Shown in pieces: positions 53,991 to 64,000 of a stretch of 64,000 bases of DNA. Position 1 is the first letter of the stretch. Every line of letters starts with the position of its first letter. This stretch comes from Auanema rhodensis. Lineage: Eukaryota > Nematoda > Chromadorea > Rhabditida > Rhabditidae. The stretch lies in assembly GCA_964057225.1 (NCBI GenBank), contig CAXKVF010000081.1, positions 186,001 through 250,000 on the forward strand, read 5' to 3'. Both the position numbers and the translations under genes were made by a program. The notes beneath the pieces were generated by a model. That model was not told where the DNA came from, searched no databases, and worked only from the letters and a program-made list of their open reading frames with translations.

Positions 53991-55222
53991 TCAAAGTCAT
54001 GGTTACCATGAACCAATATCAATAAAAATTTGTTTTTAGACTAATATGGACATGGGGAATCTAATTTTGAAAACCGCATCTCTTTATCTTTCACGTGAAG
54101 CGAGTTACATACCAAGTGCACATCACGTGTACATTTAATTAGCATAAATTAAAGTTCACGTAAAATTCAAAGTCATGGTTACCATGCACCAATATCAATA
54201 AAAATTTGTTTTTAGACTAATATGGACATGGGGGATCTAATTTTGAAAACCGCATCTCTTTATCTTTCACGTGAAGCGAGTTACATACCAAGTGCACATC
54301 ACGTGTACATTTAATTAGCATAAATTAAAGTTCACGTAAATTTCAAAGTCATGGTTACCATGAACCAATATCAATAAAAATTTGTTTTTAGACTAATATG
54401 GACATGGGGAATCTAATTTTGAAAACCGCATCTCTTTATCTTTCACGTGAAGCGAGTTACATACCAAGTGCACATCACGTGTACATTTAATTAGCATAAA
54501 TTAAAGTTCACGTAAAATTCAAAGTCATGGTTACCATGCACCAATATCAATAAAAATTTGTTTTTAGACTAATATGGACATGGGGAATCTAATTTTGAAA
54601 ACCGCATCTCTTTATCTTTCACGTGAAGCGAGTTACATACCAAGTGCACATCACGTGTACATTTAATTAGCATAAATTAAAGTTCACGTAAATTTCAAAG
54701 TCATGGTTACCATGAACCAATATCAATAAAAATTTGTTTTTAGACTAATATGGACATGGGGAATCTAATTTTGAAAACCGCATCTCTTTATCTTTCACGT
54801 GAAGCGAGTTACATACCAAGTGCACATCACGTGTACATTTAATTAGCATAAATTAAAGTTCACGTAAATTTCAAAGTCATGGTTACCATGAACCAATATC
54901 AATAAAAATTTGTTTTTAGACTAATATGGACATGGGGAATCTAATTTTGAAAACCGCATCTCTTTATCTTTCACGTGAAGCGAGTTACATACCAAGTGCA
55001 CATCACGTGTACATTTAATTAGCATAAATTAAAGTTCACGTAAATTTCAAAGTCATGGTTACCATGAAGCAATATCAATAAAAATTCGTTTTTAGACTAA
55101 TATGGACATGGGGAATCTAATTTTGAAAACCGCATCTCTTTATCTTTCACGTGAAGCGAGTTACATACCAAGTGCACATCACGTGTACATTTAATTAGCA
55201 TAAATTAAAGTTCACGTAAATT

Positions 55223-58200
55223 TCAAAGTCATGGTTACCATGAACCAATATCAATAAAAATTTGTTTTTAGACTAATATGGACATGGGGGATCTAATTTT
55301 GAAAACCGCATCTCTTTATCTTTCACGTGAAGCGAGTTACATACCAAGTGCACATCACGTGTACATTTAATTAGCATAAATTAAAGTTCACGTAAATTTC
55401 AAAGTCATGGTTACCATGAACCAATATCAATAAAAATTTGTTTTTAGACTAATATGGACATGGGGAATCTAATTTTGAAAACCGCATCTCTTTATCTTTC
55501 ACGTGAAGCGAGTTACATACCAAGTGCACATCACGTGTACATTTAATTAGCATAAATTAAAGTTCACGTAAATTTCAAAGTCATGGTTACCATGAAGCAA
55601 TATCAATAAAAATTCGTTTTTAGACTAATATGGACATGGGGAATCTAATTTTGAAAACCGCATCTCTTTATCTTTCACGTGAAGCGAGTTACATACCAAG
55701 TGCACATCACGTGTACATTTAATTAGCATAAATTAAAGTTCACGTAAATTTCAAAGTCATGGTTACCATGAACCAATATCAATAAAAATTTGTTTTTACA
55801 CTAATATGGACATGGGGGATCTAATTTTGAAAACCGCATCTCTTTATCTTTCACGTGAAGCGAGTTACATACCAAGTGCACATCACGTGTACATTTAATT
55901 AGCATAAATTAAAGTTCACGTAAATTTCAAAGTCATGGTTACCATGAAGCAATATCAATAAAAATTTGTTTTTAGACTAATATGGACATGGGGAATCTAA
56001 TTTTGAAAACCGCATCTCTTTATCTTTCACGTGAAGCGAGTTACATACCAAGTGCACATCACGTGTACATTTAATTAGCATAAATTAAAGTTCACGTAAA
56101 TTTCAAAGTCATGGTTACCATGAAGCAATATCAATAAAAATTTGTTTTTAGACTAATATGGACATGGGGAATCTAATTTTGAAAACCGCATCTCTTTATC
56201 TTTCACGTGAAGCGAGTTACATACCAAGTGCACATCACGTGTACATTTAATTAGCATAAATTAAAGTTCACGTAAATTTCAAAGTCATGGTTACCATGAA
56301 CCAATATCAATAAAAATTTGTTTTTAGACTAATATGGACATGGGGAATCTAATTTTGAAAACCGCATCTCTTTATCTTTCACGTGAAGCGAGTTACATAC
56401 CAAGTGCAGATCACGTGTACATTTAATTAGCATAAATTAAAGTTCACGTAAATTTCAAAGTCATGGTTACCATGAAGCAATATCAATAAAAATTTGTTTT
56501 TAGACTAATATGGACATGGGGAATCTAATTTTGAAAACCGCATCTCTTTATCTTTCACGTGAAGCGAGTTACATACCAAGTGCACATCACGTGTACATTT
56601 AATTAGCATAAATTAAAGTTCACGTAAAATTCAAAGTCATGGTTACCATGCACCAATATCAATAAAAATTTGTTTTTAGACTAATATGGACATGGGGGAT
56701 CTAATTTTGAAAACCGCATCTCTTTATCTTTCACGTGAAGCGAGTTACATACCAAGTGCACATCACGTGTACATTTAATTAGCATAAATTAAAGTTCACG
56801 TAAATTTCAAAGTCATGGTTACCATGAACCAATATCAATAAAAATTTGTTTTTAGACTAATATGGACATGGGGAATCTAATTTTGAAAACCGCATCTCTT
56901 TATCTTTCACGTGAAGCGAGTTACATACCAAGTGCACATCACGTGTACATTTAATTAGCATAAATTAAAGTTCACGTAAAATTCAAAGTCATGGTTACCA
57001 TGAACCAATATCAATAAAAATTTGTTTTTAGACTAATATGGACATGGGGAATCTAATTTTGAAAACCGCATCTCTTTATCTTTCACGTGAAGCGAGTTAC
57101 ATACCAAGTGCACATCACGTGTACATTTAATTAGCATAAATTAAAGTTCACGTAAATTTCAAAGTCATGGTTACCATGAAGCAATATCAATAAAAATTTG
57201 TTTTTAGACTAATATGGACATGGGGAATCTAATTTTGAAAACCGCATCTCTTTATCTTTCACGTGAAGCGAGTTACATACCAAGTGCACATCACGTGTAC
57301 ATTTAATTAGCATAAATTAAAGTTCACGTAAATTTCAAAGTCATGGTTACCATGAACCAATATCAATAAAAATTTGTTTTTAGACTAATATGGACATGGG
57401 GGATCTAATTTTGAAAACCGCATCTCTTTATCTTTCACGTGAAGCGAGTTACATACCAAGTGCACATCACGTGTACATTTAATTAGCATAAATTAAAGTT
57501 CACGTAAATTTCAAAGTCATGGTTACCATGAACCAATATCAATAAAAATTTGTTTTTAGACTAATATGGACATGGGGAATCTAATTTTGAAAACCGCATC
57601 TCTTTATCTTTCACGTGAAGCGAGTTACATACCAAGTGCACATCACGTGTACATTTAATTAGCATAAATTAAAGTTCACGTAAATTTCAAAGTCATGGTT
57701 ACCATGAAGCAATATCAATAAAAATTCGTTTTTAGACTAATATGGACATGGGGAATCTAATTTTGAAAACCGCATCTCTTTATCTTTCACGTGAAGCGAG
57801 TTACATACCAAGTGCACATCACGTGTACATTTAATTAGCATAAATTAAAGTTCACGTAAATTTCAAAGTCATGGTTACCATGAACCAATATCAATAAAAA
57901 TTTGTTTTTACACTAATATGGACATGGGGGATCTAATTTTGAAAACCGCATCTCTTTATCTTTCACGTGAAGCGAGTTACATACCAAGTGCACATCACGT
58001 GTACATTTAATTAGCATAAATTAAAGTTCACGTAAATTTCAAAGTCATGGTTACCATGAAGCAATATCAATAAAAATTTGTTTTTAGACTAATATGGACA
58101 TGGGGAATCTAATTTTGAAAACCGCATCTCTTTATCTTTCACGTGAAGCGAGTTACATACCAAGTGCACATCACGTGTACATTTAATTAGCATAAATTAA

Positions 58201-58742
58201 AGTTCACGTAAATTTCAAAGTCATGGTTACCATGAAGCAATATCAATAAAAATTTGTTTTTAGACTAATATGGACATGGGGAATCTAATTTTGAAAACCG
58301 CATCTCTTTATCTTTCACGTGAAGCGAGTTACATACCAAGTGCACATCACGTGTACATTTAATTAGCATAAATTAAAGTTCACGTAAATTTCAAAGTCAT
58401 GGTTACCATGAACCAATATCAATAAAAATTTGTTTTTAGACTAATATGGACATGGGGAATCTAATTTTGAAAACCGCATCTCTTTATCTTTCACGTGAAG
58501 CGAGTTACATACCAAGTGCAGATCACGTGTACATTTAATTAGCATAAATTAAAGTTCACGTAAATTTCAAAGTCATGGTTACCATGAAGCAATATCAATA
58601 AAAATTTGTTTTTAGACTAATATGGACATGGGGAATCTAATTTTGAAAACCGCATCTCTTTATTCTTCACGTGAAGCGAGTTACATACCAAGTGCACATC
58701 ACGTGTACATTTAATTAGCATGAATTAAAGTTCACGTAAATT
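55223..58742 (+). repeat. 12-monomer period duplication (2112 bp)
   Basis: Eight monomers at 55223-56630 return at 57335-58742: A with 68g, A, G with 41c, A with 49c and 68g, G, G, A with 131g, G. All markers are offset by 2112 bp (68g 55290/57402, 41c 55615/57727, 49c 55799/57911, 131g 56409/58521). The final G monomers differ: the second carries the tattctt and 156g markers of the 52974 block, marking a switch to that sequence. Confidence 0.9.
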
Positions 58743-58918
58743 TCAAAGTCATGGTTACCATGCACCAATATCAATAAAAATTTGTTTTTAGACTAATATG
58801 GACATGGGGAATCTAATTTTGAAAACCGCATCTCTTTATCTTTCACGTGAAGCGAGTTACATACCAAGTGCACATCACGTGTACATTTAATTAGCATAAA
58901 TTAAAGTTCACGTAAATT

Positions 58919-59055
58919 TTGTTTTTAGACTAATATGGACATGGGGAATCTAATTTTGAAAACCGCATCTCTTTATCTTTCACGTGAAGCGAGTTACATA
59001 CCAAGTGCACATCACGTGTACATTTAATTAGCATAAATTAAAGTTCACGTAAATT
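58919..59055 (+). repeat. 137-bp short monomer, copy 2
   Basis: It has the same deletion junction as 53326-53462. It lies inside the repeated 1017-bp block, so it is a direct copy of the first short monomer. Confidence 0.93.
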
Positions 59056-59935
59056 TCAAAGTCATGGTTACCATGCACCAATATCAATAAAAATTTGTTT
59101 TTAGACTAATATGGACATGGGGAATCTAATTTTGAAAACCGCATCTCTTTATCTTTCACGTGAAGCGAGTTACATACCAAGTGCACATCACGTGTACATT
59201 TAATTAGCATAAATTAAAGTTCACGTAAATTTCAAAGTCATGGTTACCATGAACCAATATCAATAAAAATTTGTTTTTAGACTAATATGGACATGGGGAA
59301 TCTAATTTTGAAAACCGCATCTCTTTATCTTTCACGTGAAGCGAGTTACATACCAAGTGCACATCACGTGTACATTTAATTAGCATAAATTAAAGTTCAC
59401 GTAAATTTCAAAGTCATGGTTACCATGAAGCAATATCAATAAAAATTTGTTTTTAGACTAATATGGACATGGGGAATCTAATTTTGAAAACCGCATCTCT
59501 TTATCTTTCACGTGAAGCGAGTTACATACCAAGTGCACATCACGTGTACATTTAATTAGCATGAATTAAAGTTCACGTAAATTTCAAAGTCATGGTTACC
59601 ATGCACCAATATCAATAAAAATTTGTTTTTAGACTAATATGGACATGGGGAATCTAATTTTGAAAACCGCATCTCTTTATCTTTCACGTGAAGCGAGTTA
59701 CATACCAAGTGCACATCACGTGTACATTTAATTAGCATGAATTAAAGTTCACGTAAATTTCAAAGTCATGGTTACCATGCACCAATATCAATAAAAATTT
59801 GTTTTTAGACTAATATGGACATGGGGAATCTAATTTTGAAAACCGCATCTCTTTATCTTTCACGTGAAGCGAGTTACATACCAAGTGCACATCACGTGTA
59901 CATTTAATTAGCATAAATTAAAGTTCACGTAAATT

Positions 59936-60072
59936 TTGTTTTTAGACTAATATGGACATGGGGAATCTAATTTTGAAAACCGCATCTCTTTATCTTTCAC
60001 GTGAAGCGATTTACATACCAAGTGCACATCACGTGTACATTTAATTAGCATAAATTAAAGTTCACGTAAATT
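59936..60072 (+). repeat. 137-bp short monomer, copy 3
   Basis: The junction is identical to the other short monomers. It lies six monomer positions, less 39 bp, downstream of copy 2 (1017 bp), and carries a private gcgattt change near 60010. Confidence 0.92.
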
Positions 60073-60424
60073 TCAAAGTCATGGTTACCATGCACCAATA
60101 TCAATAAAAATTTGTTTTTAGACTAATATGGACATGGGGAATCTGATTCTAAAAACCGCATCTCTTTATCTTTCACGTGAAGCGAGTTACATACCAAGTG
60201 CACATCACGTGTACATTTAATTAGCATAAATTAAAGTTCACGTAAATTTCAAAGTCATGGTTACCATGAACCAATATCAATAAAAATTTGTTTTTAGACT
60301 AATATGGACATGGGGAATCTAATTTTGAAAACCGCATCTCTTTATCTTTCACGTGAAGCGAGTTACATACCAAGTGCACATCACGTGTACATTTAATTAG
60401 CATAAATTAAAGTTCACGTAAATT

Positions 60425-60561
60425 TTGTTTTTAGACTAATATGGACATGGGGAATCTAATTTTGAAAACCGCATCTCTTTATCTTTCACGTGAAGCGAGT
60501 TACATACCGAGTGCACATCACGTGTACAATTAATTAGCATAAATTAAAGTTCACGTAAATT
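60425..60561 (+). repeat. 137-bp short monomer, copy 4
   Basis: It has the same junction, 489 bp (three monomers less 39 bp) after copy 3. This copy carries 124g and 144a, linking it to the next subfamily to the right. No short monomer was found beyond it. Confidence 0.92.
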
Positions 60562-60913
60562 TCAAAGTCATGGTTACCATGAAGCAATATCAATAAAAAT
60601 TTGTTTTTAGACTAATATGGACATGGGGAATCTAATTTTGAAAACCGCATCTCTTTATCTTTCACGTGAAGCGAGTTACATACCGAGTGCACATCACGTG
60701 TACAATTAATTAGCATAAATTAAAGTTCACGTAAATTTCAAAGTCATGGTTACCATGAACCAATATCAATAAAAATTTGTTTTTAGACTAATATGGACAT
60801 GGGGAATCTAATTTTGAAAACCGCATCTCTTTATCTTTCACGTGAAGCGAGTTACATACCAAGTGCACATCACGTGTACATTTAATTAGCATAAATTAAA
60901 GTTCACGTAAATT

Positions 60914-62673
60914 TCAAAGTCATGGTTACCATGAACCAATATCAATAAAAATTTGTTTTTAGACTAATATGGACATGGGGAATCTAATTTTGAAAACCGC
61001 ATCTCTTTATCTTTCACGTGAAGCGAGTTACATACCAAGTGCACATCACGTGTACATTTAATAAGCATAAATTAAAGTTCACGTAAATTTCAAAGTCATG
61101 GTTACCATGCACCAATATCAATAAAAATTTGTTTTTAGACTAATATGGACATGGGGAATCTAATTTTGAAAACCGCATCGCTTTATCTTTCACGTGAAGC
61201 GAGTTACATACCGAGTGCACATCACGTGTACAATTAATTAGCATAAATTAAAGTTCACGTAAATTTCAAAGTCATGGTTACCATGAACCAATATCAATAA
61301 AAATTTGTTTTTAGACTAATATGGACATGGGGAATCTAATTTTGAAAACCGCATCTCTTTATCTTTCACGTGAAGCGAGTTACATACCAAGTGCACATCA
61401 CGTGTACATTTAATTAGCATAAATTAAAGTTCACGTAAATTTCAAAGTCATGGTTACCATGAACCAATATCAATGAAAATTTGTTTTTAGACTAATATGG
61501 ACATGGGGAATCAAATTTTGAAAACCGCATCTCTTTATCTTTCACGTGAAGCAAGTTACATACCAAGTGCACATCACGTGTACATTTAATTAGCATAAAT
61601 TAAAGTTCACGTAAATTTCAAAGTCATGGTTACCATGCACCAATATCAATAAAAAATTGTTTTTAGACTAATATGGACATGGGGAATCTAATTTTGAAAA
61701 CCGCATCTCTTTATCTTTCACGTGAAGCGAGTTACATACCAAGTGCACATCACGTGTACATTTAATTAGCATAAATTAAAGTTCACGTAAATTTCAAAGT
61801 CATGGTTACCATGAACCAATATCAATAAAAATTTGTTTTTAGACTAATATGGACATGGGGAATCTAATTTTGAAAACCGCATCTCTTTATCTTTCACGTG
61901 AAGCGAGTTACATACCAAGTGCACATCACGTGTACATTTAATAAGCATAAATTAAAGTTCACGTAAATTTCAAAGTCATTGTTACCATGCACCAATATCA
62001 ATAAAAATTTGTTTTTAGACTAATATGGACATGGGGAATCTAATTTTGAAAACCGCATCTCTTTATCTTTCACGTGAAGCGAGTTACATACCGAGTGCAC
62101 ATCACGTGTACAATTAATTAGCATAAATTAAAGTTCACGTAAATTTCAAAGTCATGGTTACCATGAACCAATATCAATAAAAATTTGTTTTTAGACTAAT
62201 ATGGACATGGGGAATCTAATTTTGAAAACCGCATCTCTTTATCTTTCACGTGAAGCGAGTTACATACCAAGTGCACATCACGTGTACATTTAATTAGCAT
62301 AAATTAAAGTTCACGTAAATTTCAAAGTCATGGTTACCATGCACCAATATCAATAAAAATTTGTTTTTAGACTAATATGGACATGGGGAATCTAATTTTG
62401 AAAACCGCATCTCTTTATCTTTCACGTGAAGCAAGTTACATACCAAGTGCACATCACGTGTACATTTAATTAGCATAAATTAAAGTTCACGTAAATTTCA
62501 AAGTCATGGTTACCATGCACCAATATCAATAAAAAATTGTTTTTAGACTAATATGGACATGGGGAATCTAATTTTGAAAACCGCATCTCTTTATCTTTCA
62601 CGTGAAGCGAGTTACATACCAAGTGCACATCACGTGTACATTTAATTAGCATAAATTAAAGTTCACGTAAATT
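60914..62673 (+). repeat. Tandem duplication of 5 monomers (880 bp)
   Basis: Blocks 60914-61793 and 61794-62673 share the order A with 150a, C with 124g and 144a, A, a monomer with 112a, and C with 39a. Offsets are all 880 bp (150a 61063/61943, 124g 61213/62093, 112a 61553/62433, 39a 61656/62536). The 112a monomer is A type in the first block and C type in the second, so a type switch occurred after duplication. Confidence 0.9.
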
Positions 62674-64000
62674 TCAAAGTCATGGTTACCATGCACCAAT
62701 ATCGATAAAAATTTGTTTTTAGACTAATATGGACATGGGGAATCTTATTTTGAAAACCGCATCTTTTTATCTTTCACGTGAAGCGAGTTACATACCAAGT
62801 GCACATCACGTGTACATTTAATTAGCATAAATTAAAGTTCACGTAAATTTCAAAGTCATGGTTACCATGCACCAATATCAATAAAAATTTGTTTTTCGAC
62901 TAATATGGACATGGGGAATCTAATTTTGAAAACCGCATCTCTTTATCTTTCACGTGAAGCGAGTTACATACCAAGTGCACATCACGTGTACATTTAATTA
63001 GCATAAATTAAAGTTCACGTAAATTTCAAAGTCATGGTTACCATGCACCAATATCAATAAAAATTTGTTTTTAGACTAATATGGACATGAGGAATCTAAT
63101 TTTGAAAACCGCATCTCTTTATCTTTCACGTGAAGCGAGTTACATACCAAGTGCACATCACGTGTACATTTAATTAGCATAAATTAAAGTTCACGTAAAT
63201 TTCAAAGTCATGGTTACCATGCACCAATATCAATAAAAATTTGTTTTTAGACTAATATGGACATGGGGAATCTAATTTTGAAAACCGCATCTCTTTATCT
63301 TTCACGTGAAGCGAATTACATACCAAGTGCACATCACGTGTACATTTAATTAGCATAAATTAAAGTTCACGTAAATTTCAAAGTCATGGTTACCATGCAC
63401 CAATATCAATAAAAATTTGTTTTTAGACTAATATGGACATGGGGAATCTAATTTTGAAAACCGCATCTCTTTATCTTTCACGTGAAGCGAGTTACATACC
63501 AAGTGCACATCACGTGTACATTTAATTAGCATAAATTAAAGTTCACGTAAATTTCAAAGTCATGGTTACCATGCACCAATATCAATAAAAATTTGTTTTT
63601 AGACTAATATGGACATGGGGAATCTAATTTTGAAAACCGCATCTCTTTATCTTTCACGTGAAGCGAGTTACATACCAAGTGCACATCACGTGTACATTTA
63701 ATTAGCATAAATTAAAGTTCACGTAAATTTCAAAGTCATGGTTACCATGCACCAATATCAATAAAAATTTGTTTTTAGACTAATATGGACATGGGGAATC
63801 TAATGTTGAAAACCGCATCTCTTTATCTTTCACGTGAAGCGAGTTACATACCAAGTGCACATCACGTGTACATTTAATTAGCATAAATTAAAGTTCACGT
63901 AAATTTCAAAGTCATGGTTACCATGCACCAATATCAATAAAAATTTGTTTTTAGACTAATATGGACATGGGGAATCTAATTTTGAAAACCGCATCTCTTT
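62322..64000 (+). repeat. Uniform run of C-type monomers
   Basis: Ten consecutive monomers (the last partial) all read atgcacc at positions 18-24, while elsewhere C types are mixed with A and G types. They still differ from one another by private substitutions (31g, tttttcgac, 65a, gcgaatt, aatgttg), so the run is not a very recent perfect amplification. It probably marks the edge of a different homogenisation domain continuing past the window. Confidence 0.85.

Larger units (their letters stand above)
59584..60913 (+). repeat. Array segment containing two short monomers
   Basis: It holds C-type monomers with 156g, two 137-bp monomers (59936 and 60425), one monomer with a local cluster of changes (gattctaaaaac near 60145), and the first copies carrying 124g with 144a (60509 and 60685 for 124g). 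No gene is visible. Confidence 0.85.
1..64000 (+). repeat. 176-bp satellite DNA array filling the window
   Basis: The unit tcaaagtcat...gtaaatt recurs every 176 bp from the first base to the last, always in the same orientation, giving 364 monomers and a 95-bp partial copy (63906-64000). Length bookkeeping closes exactly with three 1-bp and four 39-bp deletions. GC is about 32% (56 of 176 in the consensus). Copies usually differ from the consensus at roughly zero to four positions, which indicates strong recent homogenisation. No unique sequence, transposon, inverted segment or second repeat family interrupts it. Every reading frame is closed by stops within about one monomer, and 176 is not a multiple of 3, so no long repetitive ORF can form. 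Arrays of this scale with a nucleosome-sized unit are typical of eukaryotic centromeric or other heterochromatin. That location is inferred, because no flanking sequence is visible. Confidence 0.99.

Noticed and set aside
1-64000. CRISPR array
   Set aside because: The repeat unit is contiguous over 176 bp with no unique spacers between conserved repeats. All parts of the unit are conserved.
1-64000. Identification as primate alpha satellite, Arabidopsis 178-bp or Brassica 176-bp centromere repeat
   Set aside because: Only the unit length is similar. I could not recognise sequence similarity to any of these, and length alone does not identify a family.
1-64000. Strict A/G or A/C dimeric higher-order repeat
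   Set aside because: Non-A monomers are often flanked by A types, but runs of A A, G G and C C are frequent, so no constant dimer period of 352 bp holds across the window.

Overview
The whole 64 kb window is one uninterrupted array of a single tandem satellite repeat. I see no gene, RNA gene, transposon insertion, inversion or unique sequence anywhere in it. The monomer is 176 bp and about 32% GC by my count. Every copy is head to tail in the same orientation. Monomer starts (tcaaagtcat, defined here as position 1) fall at 1, 177, 353 and so on. The window holds 364 monomers plus a 95-bp partial copy at the right end: 357 of 176 bp, three of 175 bp (1-bp deletions) and four of 137 bp (a 39-bp deletion). 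These add up to 64,000 exactly, assuming no compensating indels. The array runs off both ends, so its true size is unknown.

An array of this size with a nucleosome-scale unit points to a eukaryotic chromosome, most plausibly centromeric, pericentromeric or subtelomeric heterochromatin. I do not recognise the satellite family and cannot say whether the host is a plant or an animal. The monomer carries two CACGTG palindromes 32 bp apart, a cluster of short dyads, and an imperfect CENP-B-box-like stretch overlapping the first CACGTG.

Monomers differ from the consensus by only a few bases. The most useful markers are positions 21-24, giving three types: aacc ('A'), aagc ('G') and cacc ('C'). Following these and rarer linked substitutions shows that the array is a patchwork of segmental duplications rather than a uniform string. 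A 17-monomer block (1-2992) recurs at 14784-17421 and 27630-30269, each time with different monomers missing, and part of it is repeated at 3697-5104. Local tandem duplications of 3, 4, 5, 7, 8 and 11 monomers, and a repeat at 12-monomer spacing, occur at 7.4-11.8, 25.9-26.9, 32.9-34.3, 34.5-36.6, 43.3-45.8, 45.6-47.9, 55.2-58.7 and 60.9-62.7 kb. The 137-bp monomers occur only between 53.3 and 60.6 kb. From 62322 to the end every monomer is C-type.

The interest lies in how the array evolved (unequal exchange leaving readable block structure) and in its possible centromere-protein or bHLH/bZIP binding sites, not in coding content. All coordinates and variant calls were made by eye.
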